DNA of 7,353 bases from Acidobacteriota bacterium. GTDB taxonomy: Bacteria > Acidobacteriota > Terriglobia > Terriglobales > Acidobacteriaceae. The notes beneath the pieces are model-generated. The model saw only the letters and a list, made by a program, of their open reading frames with translations. It made no database searches and was not told the origin of the DNA. The first letter of the stretch is position 1. Every line of letters begins with the position of its first letter. The stretch covers positions 1-7,353 of the forward strand of contig JAJZNH010000874.1 of the NCBI GenBank assembly GCA_021811745.1, read 5' to 3'. A program made the position numbers and the translations under genes. This document shows positions 1-5,939 of the stretch, piece after piece.

Positions 1-726
1 CAGTTCCTGGACTCCTCCATGTCCACCGATGTGATTCTCGCCGACGACTCGTATGACCTGATCGAAAATATCACGGGCCAATCTTTTTCGCTGAATGACT
101 ATCTGAATCGCAGTTACATGGACAAGATCGAGGCGTCCAACCTGAGCGCCGACCGCAAGACCGATCTCAGATTGATCGCGGAACGAAGCCATGGTGGTAT
201 GGGAGATTTCGACGCCGCGCAGCGCATCCGGGCGCTCGATCCCAAATCACCGAGACTCAATCTCATCTTCGCGCGAGATTATTCTGCCGATTTGATCAAA
301 CGCGACAATGTCATCCTGATCGGTGGAGCGGAGGCGAACCCGTGGGTGAACCTCTTCGCCAATCAATTGGACTTCTCCATCACATACAGCCTGGCCCAGG
401 ATCGCTCCTACGTCAAAAACGCACATCCCCGGCCCGGCGAACAGGCCATTTATCCGGTCACCTTTCGCCCTGATGGCGTCGTAGGTTACGGTATCGTGGC
501 CTACCTGCCCAACCCAAGCCACACTGCGAATGCTCTCATCATCGCCGGCACCGACTCGCAGACAACGGATGCCGCGGCGGAATTCGTTACCTCGGAATCG
601 CGGCTTGCGCAGCTCTTCAAAACGTTTCCGGCGCACAAGCTCCCATATTTTGAGGTTCTGCTGAAGACCTCCCGCTTGAGCGGCACGCCACTAACTGAGG
701 AGATTGTCACTCACCGGATTTATTGA
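1..726 (+). CDS. 3' part of an unrecognised gene (hypothetical protein, 5' end outside window)
   Basis: The reading frame is open from base 1 (residues QFLDSS before the first ATG at 19) to the TGA at 724-726, so the gene most probably begins upstream and 241 codons are visible. I do not recognise a named family. There is no obvious membrane segment or catalytic motif in the visible part. It has alternating hydrophobic strands such as NVILIGGAEANPWVNLF (about residues 102-118) and a second glycine-rich strand, ALIIAGTDSQTTDAAAEFVT (about 177-196). This looks like a two-lobed alpha/beta domain. From memory, similar C-terminal domains occur in acidobacterial proteins of unknown function that carry an N-terminal DNA-binding or membrane part; that is weak recall, not a match. 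The downstream neighbour is a decayed integrase on the opposite strand, so the gene has no functional partner in view. The coding call is strong; the function is unknown. Confidence 0.8.
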   Translation, partial: QFLDSSMSTDVILADDSYDLIENITGQSFSLNDYLNRSYMDKIEASNLSADRKTDLRLIAERSHGGMGDFDAAQRIRALDPKSPRLNLIFARDYSADLIKRDNVILIGGAEANPWVNLFANQLDFSITYSLAQDRSYVKNAHPRPGEQAIYPVTFRPDGVVGYGIVAYLPNPSHTANALIIAGTDSQTTDAAAEFVTSESRLAQLFKTFPAHKLPYFEVLLKTSRLSGTPLTEEIVTHRIY

Positions 727-758
727 GGGTTCACAAGCCGGCGCTGCTGATCATACTT

Positions 759-800
759 GGTCCTTCACAGGGCTTGAACTTGCAACCCCCGGCCTAGAAG
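759..800 (-). other. tRNA-Arg(UCU) 3'-half remnant, probable integration attachment site
   Basis: On the minus strand, from 800 down to 759, the bases fit the 3' half of a class I tRNA in register. They read anticodon loop CTTCTAG (anticodon TCT at 798-796), 3' anticodon stem GCCGG, five-base variable loop GGGTT, T stem GCAAG, T loop TTCAAGC, T stem CCTGT and acceptor strand GAAGGAC. The T stem has one mismatch (A52-C62). The base at position 73 is C and no clean CCA follows. The 5' half is absent: the sequence before the anticodon loop is integrase coding sequence and cannot pair with GCCGG. A tRNA fragment running from the anticodon loop to the 3' end, fused to integrase sequence, is the usual footprint of an att site. 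The intact tRNA-Arg gene is not in the window. Chance resemblance is the alternative. Confidence 0.5.
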
Positions 801-1388
801 AGTGGTGCCTTTAATGTAGCCTTTTGCCACCGCAAAGCGAAGGATCTGCTTCATCTTCTGGAGCGATCGGCGAGCAAGATCCTCAGCGTCGCGATCATCC
901 TGTATTGCCGAGACGATCTTAACCAGGGCAGCCGCCTTCAATTGTTCGATCGGAATATTGCCGATAACCGGCAAGATATCGCGATCCAATCGCGTCTTCA
1001 CCGTCCCCACGTACCGGGCACTCTTTTTCTTACTCCATGTTTTCATCCACTCCTCAGTCAGAGCGGCAAATGTTGGCTTTTAAGAAGCCTGTTTGCTCTC
1101 CTCTTCCTCGCGCTTCTTTGCCTGCTTTGCGACAGCGGGATCAGTTCCTTCCCGCTTTTGCGCCTGGGCCGCTTTGTGCAGTTCCCGAGCCTGGGAGAGT
1201 GTGACGGCCGGGTACGGTCCGTATGACAGCAGCTTCTCCTTTCCATTGAATTCGTAGAACCAGCGCCATAATTTTCCCTCACTAGGTTTGACCACAAGAT
1301 ACAGACCGCCGCCGTCGCTTAGTCGGTATTCCTTCTCGCCCTTTTCGGCGGACTTAATTTGCAGATCGTTGAGCTTATGGATCTCCAT
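765..1388 (-). pseudogene. Decayed tyrosine integrase (P4-type, DUF4102 N-terminal arm-binding domain)
   Basis: From ATG at 1388 the frame reads MEIHKLNDLQIKSAEKG and continues into LSDGGGLYLVVKPSEG, WRWFYEFNGKEKLLSYGPYP and VTLSQAREL. This is the arm-type DNA-binding domain of P4-like phage and island integrases (about residues 1-90). A TAA at 1080-1082 interrupts it. The same frame then continues with KPTFAALTEEWMKTWS and a SAM-like core-binding domain (DRDILPVIGNIPIEQL to MKQILRFAVAKGYI). Because the frame is kept across the stop, a single CAA or GAA to TAA change would explain it. At about 800 the integrase sequence gives way to a tRNA-Arg-like fragment and the frame ends by chance at 765-767. 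The catalytic domain with its Arg-His-Arg-Tyr residues is absent, leaving about 196 of the usual 400 or so residues. The gene lies 161 bases downstream of tRNA-Ser in the same orientation, the standard place for such integrases. It is certainly non-functional as a recombinase. Confidence 0.88.
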
Positions 1389-1405
1389 GACTTTGCACCA
1401 GGGGC

Positions 1406-1427
1406 GATACCCCCGCTGATACCCCCG
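1406..1427. repeat. Tandem 10-bp repeat GATACCCCCG upstream of the integrase
   Basis: GATACCCCCG occurs at 1406-1415 and again at 1418-1427, a 12-base period, just upstream of the integrase start. On the minus strand it reads CGGGGGTATC twice. Short tandem G-rich repeats between a tRNA and a P4-type integrase gene are plausible arm-binding or autoregulatory sites. That role is inferred from position only. Confidence 0.4.
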
Positions 1428-1435
1428 GTCAAGTC

Positions 1436-1543
1436 TGGACGCACGCGGAGATGCCTGGACCACCATGGAAATGCTTCTTATTATTTTCAGTGGCTTACGG
1501 GTATGGGTCGGAGGGGAATGGACCGCGGTGGACAACCATGGAC
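1436..1543. repeat. Helically phased TGGAC repeats between tRNA-Ser and the integrase
   Basis: TGGAC occurs at 1436, 1456, 1519, 1529 and 1539, with a near copy TGGAA at 1466. The last three are exactly 10 bases apart, and the first two are 20 apart, so the copies lie on one face of the helix within each cluster. A longer form, TGGACMACCATGGA, is found at 1456-1469 and 1529-1542 with one mismatch. The cluster ends seven bases before the 3' end of tRNA-Ser. The likeliest role is integrase arm-type or accessory-factor sites of the old attachment region. The repeats are seen directly; the role is inferred. Confidence 0.5.
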
Positions 1544-1549
1544 AAGGCT

Positions 1550-1639
1550 TGGCGGAGGGAGAGGGATTCGAACCCCCGGTACCCTTTCGGGCACAACGGT
1601 TTTCAAGACCGCCGGTATCAACCACTCACCCATCCCTCC
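1550..1639 (-). tRNA. tRNA-Ser(UGA), complete with encoded CCA
   Basis: The minus strand begins GGAGGGATGGGTGAGTGG at 1639 and ends TCCCTCC-G-CCA at 1550. This gives a perfect 7-bp acceptor stem, discriminator G and an encoded CCA. The anticodon loop CTTGAAA (1607-1601) places anticodon TGA at 1605-1603, which reads UCA serine codons. The long variable arm (around CCCGAAAGGGTACC) and the total length of 90 bases are typical of class II tRNA-Ser. The T arm is GGGGG-TTCGAAT-CCCTC with one G-T pair. The gene looks intact and functional. An integrase pseudogene follows its 3' end, so it was probably the target of a past integration. I found no convincing promoter: TACGAT at 1677-1672 is a possible -10 without a good -35. 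Confidence 0.97.
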
Positions 1640-1910
1640 GCTGCGGAAAGCGGGCGCCGCTCTTTCAGTTTATCGTAACTCTTGCGAAGGAGTCCCCGCT
1701 CCAACCTCTGTGGATGGACCATAAGCGGCAGGTTCGCGAGGCTCGCTCCTGAGCCAATCGGAACGCCGGGATGAGCCCTTGATGGCCGGAGTTTCGCTCT
1801 CCAACCGATCTTGCATCCAGGAAACGGCATGACCGGCGATAAAAATAAGGCCACAACTCGCTCCATTCTCCTTTATTGAAAGTTTGATGGCATAACAAGC
1901 GCGTCTCATC
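1640..1910. other. Non-coding stretch upstream of tRNA-Ser and of gltA
   Basis: This part of the 444-base gap between tRNA-Ser and gltA holds no gene I can support. Short minus-strand reading frames exist here (for example 1930 down to 1670). The one beginning at 1866 has AAAGGAG only two bases before its ATG and runs into the tRNA, and none resembles a known protein. The stretch must contain the tRNA-Ser promoter on the minus strand. No clear sigma-70 promoter was seen on either strand. Confidence 0.5.
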
Positions 1911-1925
1911 GTGACCACGGTCACA
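1910..1925. promoter_or_regulatory. CRP/FNR-family-like operator upstream of gltA
   Basis: The bases read CGTGA-CCACGG-TCACA, a perfect GTGACC/GGTCAC inverted repeat around a two-base centre. This matches the CRP consensus TGTGA-N6-TCACA at nine of ten defined positions. It lies about 160 bases before the gltA ATG and upstream of the leader hairpin, which suits an activator site for a central carbon gene. A weak -10 (TACGAT, 1955-1960) lies about 40 bases downstream without a recognisable -35, as is common at activated promoters. The palindrome is seen; the protein that binds it is inferred. Confidence 0.4.
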
Positions 1926-1970
1926 GACAATCGTTATCTCAAACGCGGGAAATCTACGATTGCGGGGTAA

Positions 1971-2026
1971 TTGGCTTCGCCCATGGCGGATCAGGGCCGG
2001 TCAGAGAGCGAAGCCGGTTTTCTTTT
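1971..2026 (+). terminator. Terminator-like hairpin in the gltA leader, with a competing pairing
   Basis: GGCTTCGC (1973-1980) pairs perfectly with GCGAAGCC (2008-2015), extended by two G-T pairs. It is followed by the T-rich run TTTTCTTTT (2018-2026), the layout of an intrinsic terminator, although the 27-base loop is long. Its 3' arm overlaps AAGCCGG (2011-2017), which can instead pair with CCGGCTT at 2043-2049, just before the ribosome-binding site. The two structures exclude each other, as in an attenuator. It could also simply terminate a transcript from upstream, or mean nothing. No riboswitch class was recognised. Confidence 0.35.
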
Positions 2027-2036
2027 GCCTGGCAAA
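2024..2036. promoter_or_regulatory. Short palindrome TTTGCC-T-GGCAAA, possible operator
   Basis: A perfect 6-bp inverted repeat around a single T lies about 50 bases before the gltA start, inside the leader region. A 13-base palindrome of this kind could be a repressor site. No factor can be named. Confidence 0.25.
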
Positions 2037-2083
2037 TTCAACCCGGCTTGACACTGGATGTCGAAAACAAAGGAGATACTTGG

Positions 2084-3394
2084 ATGGAATCGAACACTCT
2101 CACGATCACTGACAATCGTACCGGCCGGACCTACACGCTGCCCATCCAGGACGGAACCGTGCGCGCGATGGATCTGCGTCAAATCCGCATCAGCGACGAT
2201 GATTTCGGCCTTATGACGTATGATCCGGCATTCATGAACACGGCTTCGTGCCGGAGCAGCATTACCTACATCGATGGCGACCGCGGCATTCTCGAATATC
2301 GGGGCTATCCCATAGAAGTGCTCGCGGAACACTGCACATTCCTCGAAGTCGCCTACCTGTTGCTCTTCGGCGAACTGCCAAACGAATCGGAATTGAAAGA
2401 GTGGGTCTCTCAAATCACCCACCACACCATGATCCACGAAACCACCCGAAAATTCATGGAGGGCTTCCGCTATAACGCCCATCCCATGTCCATGCTCGTG
2501 AGCACGGTGGCGGCCCTGTCTTCGGTGTATCCAGAGGCAAAGAACGTCCACGATGAGGCAAACCGATTACTGCAGGTGAAACGGCTGATCGCCAAGATGC
2601 CGACCATTGCAGCCATGTCCTACCGTCACAGCGTCGGATTTCCCTATGTCTTTCCCGACAACGATCTGACCTATACCGAGAACTTCATGAACATGCTGTG
2701 GAGGATGGTCGAACCCAAGTATGCGGCAAATCCGGTGCTGGCGCGCGCGCTCGACATCCTGTTTATCCTTCATGCCGACCATGAGCAGAATTGCAGCACC
2801 AACACAATGCGTTCAGTGGGAAGCTCCGAGGCTGACCCCTATTCCTCGGTTGCCGCCGCGGCGGCAGCGTTGTCGGGCCCGCTGCACGGCGGCGCAAATG
2901 AGCAGGTCCTCAAGATGCTTGACGAAATCGGCACCAAGGAGAATGTGCCTGCATACATTCAGCACGTCAAGGATGGACACGGCAAGCTGATGGGCTTTGG
3001 GCATCGTGTGTATAAGAACCACGACCCGCGCGCCAAGATCATCAAGTGGACTGCCGAACAAGTATTCCAGATTACGGGGAGAAATCCCAAGCTCGATATC
3101 GCGCTGGAACTGGAGAGGATCGCGCTTGAAGACGAGTACTTTGTCAAGCGGAAGCTGTATCCCAATGTCGATTTTTATTCCGGAATCATCTACCAGGCCA
3201 TGGGCTTCAAGCCGGAGCTGTTTACCGTCCTCTTCGCCATCCCGCGCACCGTGGGGTGGTTGGCGCAGTGGCAGGAGATGCACCTGGACGCGGAGCAGAA
3301 GATCGCGCGCCCGCGCCAGATCTACACCGGTCAGCGCAAACGCGCCTTTATTCCGATGGAAGAGCGCCAGGCCGCCGCTGTGCTGAAGGCGTAG
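2084..3394 (+). CDS. gltA: Citrate synthase (type II-like, GltA)
   Basis: Citrate synthase condenses oxaloacetate with acetyl-CoA to citrate, the entry step of the TCA cycle, in the cytoplasm. The product has 436 residues, the usual length of the bacterial GltA type. An N-terminal beta domain (LTITDNRTGRTYTLPIQDG, SCRSSITYIDGDRGILEYRGYPIE) precedes the all-helical core. All three catalytic residues are present: His268 in GPLHGGANEQ, His307 in GFGHRVYKNHDPRAK and Asp363 in PNVDFYSG. These correspond to His264, His305 and Asp362 of the E. coli enzyme. HADHEQNCSTNT (about 230-241) and RPRQIYTG (409-416) are also family motifs. The ATG at 2084 is preceded by AGGAG at 2071-2075 with eight bases of spacing; a TTG at 2048 in frame has no such site. 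mdh follows 86 bases later in the same orientation, so the two enzymes that make and use oxaloacetate are probably co-expressed. Confidence 0.97.
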   Translation: MESNTLTITDNRTGRTYTLPIQDGTVRAMDLRQIRISDDDFGLMTYDPAFMNTASCRSSITYIDGDRGILEYRGYPIEVLAEHCTFLEVAYLLLFGELPNESELKEWVSQITHHTMIHETTRKFMEGFRYNAHPMSMLVSTVAALSSVYPEAKNVHDEANRLLQVKRLIAKMPTIAAMSYRHSVGFPYVFPDNDLTYTENFMNMLWRMVEPKYAANPVLARALDILFILHADHEQNCSTNTMRSVGSSEADPYSSVAAAAAALSGPLHGGANEQVLKMLDEIGTKENVPAYIQHVKDGHGKLMGFGHRVYKNHDPRAKIIKWTAEQVFQITGRNPKLDIALELERIALEDEYFVKRKLYPNVDFYSGIIYQAMGFKPELFTVLFAIPRTVGWLAQWQEMHLDAEQKIARPRQIYTGQRKRAFIPMEERQAAAVLKA

Positions 3395-3414
3395 CCTCAT
3401 CATCATAAGCATTC

Positions 3415-3451
3415 TGGCCCGGATCGACCCTTTGCGGCCGGGTCCGGGCCA
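3415..3451 (+). other. Inverted repeat in the gltA-mdh gap
   Basis: TGGCCCGGA (3415-3423) and TCCGGGCCA (3443-3451) are perfect 9-base complements around a 19-base loop. No T run follows, so it is not a standard intrinsic terminator. It could stabilise the gltA mRNA end, slow transcription, or set different levels of gltA and mdh from one transcript. The mdh ribosome-binding site (AAGGAAGGA, 3466-3474) is outside it. Confidence 0.5.
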
Positions 3452-3480
3452 AAGCGTTCAAGCGAAAGGAAGGAACAACG

Positions 3481-4440
3481 ATGCGCAGCAAAGTCACGAT
3501 TGTGGGTTCCGGCAACGTAGGCGCCACGACGGCACATTGGATTGCCGCCAGTGGCGTTGCCGATATTGTGCTCGTGGATGTAGTCGACGGCGTGCCGCAG
3601 GGCAAAGGGCTGGATCTTCTTGAAGCCATGCCCATCGCGCGCAAAGATGTCGTGATTCGCGGCACCCAGGACTACGCCGATACCGCGGACTCCGATATTG
3701 TGGTCATCACTGCCGGCGTGGCGCGCAAGCCCGGAATGAGCCGCGATGACCTGCTCAACACCAATCTCAGGATCATGCGCGACGTGGTGAGCGAAGTCGT
3801 GCGCCATTCGCCTCTGGCCATCCTGGTGATCGTCTCCAATCCGTTGGACGCAATGGCCTACGCCGCTTACAAAGTCAGCGGTTTCCCGCGGTCCAGAGTT
3901 ATCGGCATGGCGGGCGTGCTCGATTCGGCGCGCTTCCGGGCGTTTATCGCCCAGGAACTGCATGTCAGCGTTGCCGATGTTACGGCATTCGTCCTTGGCG
4001 GACACGGAGATTCGATGGTCCCGCTGCCGCGATATTCCTCGGTAGGCGGCATTCCGATCACGGAGCTGCTTGACGGCGAAGCCATTGAAAGGCTAGTCCA
4101 GCGCACCCGCAACGGCGGCGCCGAGATCGTCAAGTATCTCAAAACCGGCAGCGCTTATTACGCTCCCGGCGCGGCGGTTGCCGAGATGGTTGAAGCCATC
4201 CTTCAGTCTCGGAACAGAATCCTGCCTTGCGCCGCTTACCTCGAAGGCGAATACGGAATCCACGGATTGTTTATGGGCGTTCCGTGCAAGCTTGGCGATG
4301 GCGGCATCGAGGAGGTTCTGCAGATCAAGCTCACCGAGCAGGAGAAAGGCGCATTTCAAAACAGCGCAAACGCGGTAAAGACACTGGCGGATCTGGTGGA
4401 TGAAAACCTGGCTCATCCGGCCATCAGTTCAGCCTCCTGA
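3481..4440 (+). CDS. mdh: Malate dehydrogenase, NAD-dependent, LDH-like type
   Basis: The enzyme interconverts malate and oxaloacetate with NAD+/NADH in the cytoplasm and feeds oxaloacetate to citrate synthase encoded just upstream. The 319 residues carry a Rossmann motif GSGNVG (9-14), Asp33 at the end of the second strand (NAD rather than NADP preference), and [10 protein letters not shown] with Arg82 and Arg88. They also carry SNPLD with Asn120, DSAR with Arg151, and GGHGDSMVP with catalytic His175. Arginine at position 82 (the residue 102 site of lactate dehydrogenases, where those enzymes have Gln) points to malate rather than lactate. The overall pattern is the LDH-like MDH group, not the E. 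coli dimeric type. The start is set by AAGGAAGGA six bases before the ATG. The gene ends next to a strong hairpin and faces the dsr genes. Confidence 0.96.
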   Translation: MRSKVTIVGSGNVGATTAHWIAASGVADIVLVDVVDGVPQGKGLDLLEAMPIARKDVVIRGTQDYADTADSDIVVITAGVARKPGMSRDDLLNTNLRIMRDVVSEVVRHSPLAILVIVSNPLDAMAYAAYKVSGFPRSRVIGMAGVLDSARFRAFIAQELHVSVADVTAFVLGGHGDSMVPLPRYSSVGGIPITELLDGEAIERLVQRTRNGGAEIVKYLKTGSAYYAPGAAVAEMVEAILQSRNRILPCAAYLEGEYGIHGLFMGVPCKLGDGGIEEVLQIKLTEQEKGAFQNSANAVKTLADLVDENLAHPAISSAS

Positions 4441-4450
4441 AGGGAGGACG

Positions 4451-4480
4451 CAGGAGCCTGCTATCGCAAGCAGGCTCCTG
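4451..4480. terminator. 11-bp hairpin between convergent mdh and dsrN
   Basis: CAGGAGCCTGC (4451-4461) and GCAGGCTCCTG (4470-4480) pair perfectly around the eight-base loop TATCGCAA, ten bases after the mdh stop. It lies between two converging genes and could act in both directions. Neither strand has a T run after it, so it would work as a Rho-assisted terminator or as a 3'-end stabiliser rather than a classic intrinsic terminator. Confidence 0.6.
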
Positions 4481-4515
4481 GCGCAGCCCGCAGAATCACT
4501 GTCAGGGAATCCTGG

Positions 4516-5904
4516 CTACACCTTGACGGCCCTTGTTCTCAACGCAAACTCATGAGCTGCGAGCACCATGCCTTTGCCCCATTCCGGCGTGGCGCCAGCA
4601 TGCAGATGGGTATATCCCGCCATCACGTTGCCCACAAGCAGGCAATCCCGGCCATCGGAGCATCCGGCGCCACGGACGACGGCGCAGGCAGTATGCGGCG
4701 GTTCAGCGGCACCCATGATGCGTGAGTAATGAAACTCGTGCCCGCGCAGAACCGTCTTCAGCGGGAAGAATGGATTCCGCGTGTCAACCCGCAGTTCACT
4801 GTATCCATGACCTTGAGGAGTCGAAAAGACCTCGACATCGATGGAAAGAACATCGGCCATCGGATAACGCGTGCCCTTCCAGATCATACTGCGCGCCAGG
4901 AGCATCAGGCCGCCGCACTCAGCATAGACAGGCAGGCCGTTCTCACATGCCCGGCGCAACGAGGCAAGGAAGCTTTTGTTAGCCGCGAGTTCTCGCGCAT
5001 GCGTTTCAGGAAATCCGCCTCCTATGTAAAGTGCGCACAGGTCATCAGGCAGGGCGGAAGAGCGCATGGCGGAAAGAGGAACAACTTCGGCGCCGGCGCG
5101 TTCCAATTCTTCTAGATTTTCAGGATAATAAAAGCTGAATGCCGAGTCTTTCAGGTATCCGATCTTGAGCCCGCGCGCATTGGGCAGTAGTGGACGCTCT
5201 TCCGCGTAGGGTTCGAGTGGAAAGGCGCTGTACGCAATCTCGATCAGCCTATCCACATCCATTCGGCCTTTCACAATTCTCAACAGGCCTTCCTCCACGT
5301 GGTCAATGGCACCGTGCTCCTCAGGAGGCACGAGTCCGAGATGCCGCTCAGGCAGAGGGTTGAATGTCGCTCTTGGAAGCGCGCCAATGACCGGAATTCC
5401 GCAGGAAGATTCGATCGCCTCGCTCAGGACCTTTTCATGCCTTCGGCCGTTGACATTATTCAGCACCACGCCGCGCAAAGAAAGCCGTGGGTCGAGCTTC
5501 TGGCAGCCGAGAACCAGCGCGGCGGCCGTGCGCGTCATTTTAGTCGCATCCACCACAAGCACCACTGGAGCGGAGAGAGTCTCAGCCAACACAGCGCTCG
5601 AATGCGTCCCCGCGGCATCAAATCCGTCGAAGAGGCCGCGATTGCCTTCAATCAGATTGACTCCCTCGGAGGTGCCGTGGCGCAGGAATGAGGCACACAC
5701 GCGCTCGGGGCCCATCAGAAATGTATCGAGATTGCGCACCGGACTGGCAGATGCCCACGCCAGCCACGCCGGGTCAATGTAGTCCGGCCCTTTCTTGAAG
5801 GCGCGCACTTCGACACCAGCGCGCCTCAAGAGAAGCAATGCTCCGATTGAGACGACAGTCTTACCTGAACCGCCGGAGAGGCCTGCAATCAGCAGGCGCG
5901 GCAT
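4516..5904 (-). CDS. dsrN: Cobyrinate a,c-diamide synthase family amidotransferase, probable siroheme amidase DsrN
   Basis: The 462-residue protein has the two-domain plan of CbiA/CobB, an ATP-dependent enzyme that amidates tetrapyrrole side-chain carboxylates with ammonia from glutamine. The N-terminal half has a P-loop GLSGGSGKT (8-16), FKKGPDYIDPAW (36-47) and EGNRGLFDG (86-94). The C-terminal class I glutaminase has YIGGGFPE, nucleophile Cys330 in YAECGGLMLL, GHEFHYSR and catalytic His433 in GYTHLHAG. No other cobalamin-specific gene is in view, and the neighbours are DsrP, a siroheme-forming methyltransferase and a DsrD-like protein. This context favours DsrN, thought to turn siroheme into the siroamide of dissimilatory sulfite reductase. 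Sequence alone cannot exclude a true CbiA. ATG 5904 (MPRLLIAG) was chosen because family members begin just before the P-loop strand; ATG 5913 is nearly as likely. Neither has a clear Shine-Dalgarno site. It is 35 bases downstream of the dsrD stop and is the last gene of the operon. Confidence 0.85.
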   Translation of the reverse strand: MPRLLIAGLSGGSGKTVVSIGALLLLRRAGVEVRAFKKGPDYIDPAWLAWASASPVRNLDTFLMGPERVCASFLRHGTSEGVNLIEGNRGLFDGFDAAGTHSSAVLAETLSAPVVLVVDATKMTRTAAALVLGCQKLDPRLSLRGVVLNNVNGRRHEKVLSEAIESSCGIPVIGALPRATFNPLPERHLGLVPPEEHGAIDHVEEGLLRIVKGRMDVDRLIEIAYSAFPLEPYAEERPLLPNARGLKIGYLKDSAFSFYYPENLEELERAGAEVVPLSAMRSSALPDDLCALYIGGGFPETHARELAANKSFLASLRRACENGLPVYAECGGLMLLARSMIWKGTRYPMADVLSIDVEVFSTPQGHGYSELRVDTRNPFFPLKTVLRGHEFHYSRIMGAAEPPHTACAVVRGAGCSDGRDCLLVGNVMAGYTHLHAGATPEWGKGMVLAAHEFALRTRAVKV

Positions 5905-5939
5905 GGCGCGCATAGAATTAAAATCGCAGACAGCCGCTC

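Noticed and set aside
1359..1752. Three plus-strand frames across the tRNA-Ser and integrase upstream region
   Set aside because: They are antisense to a firm tRNA and to the integrase start, and their protein sequence is just translated tRNA.
1618..1866. Minus-strand frame starting after AAAGGAG
   Set aside because: The ribosome-binding spacing is only about two bases, and the frame runs into the acceptor and D arm of tRNA-Ser.
1670..1930. Minus-strand reading frame of 86 codons upstream of tRNA-Ser
   Set aside because: There is no Shine-Dalgarno site at its start, no recognisable domain and low-complexity composition. It lies where tRNA and gltA control regions are expected.
2048..2053. 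Perfect TTGACA that might be a -35 box for gltA
   Set aside because: A matching -10 would fall on the Shine-Dalgarno sequence (AGGAG at 2071), leaving no room for a leader.
2813..3412. 199-codon minus-strand frame inside gltA
   Set aside because: It is a mirror of a well-supported citrate synthase in GC-rich sequence and has no domain of its own.
3403..4005. 200-codon minus-strand frame over mdh
   Set aside because: It is a shadow of malate dehydrogenase with no recognisable family.
5299..5782. Plus-strand frames of 130 and 158 codons inside dsrN
   Set aside because: They are antisense to conserved CbiA/DsrN coding sequence and are Arg- and Ser-rich, as shadow frames usually are.
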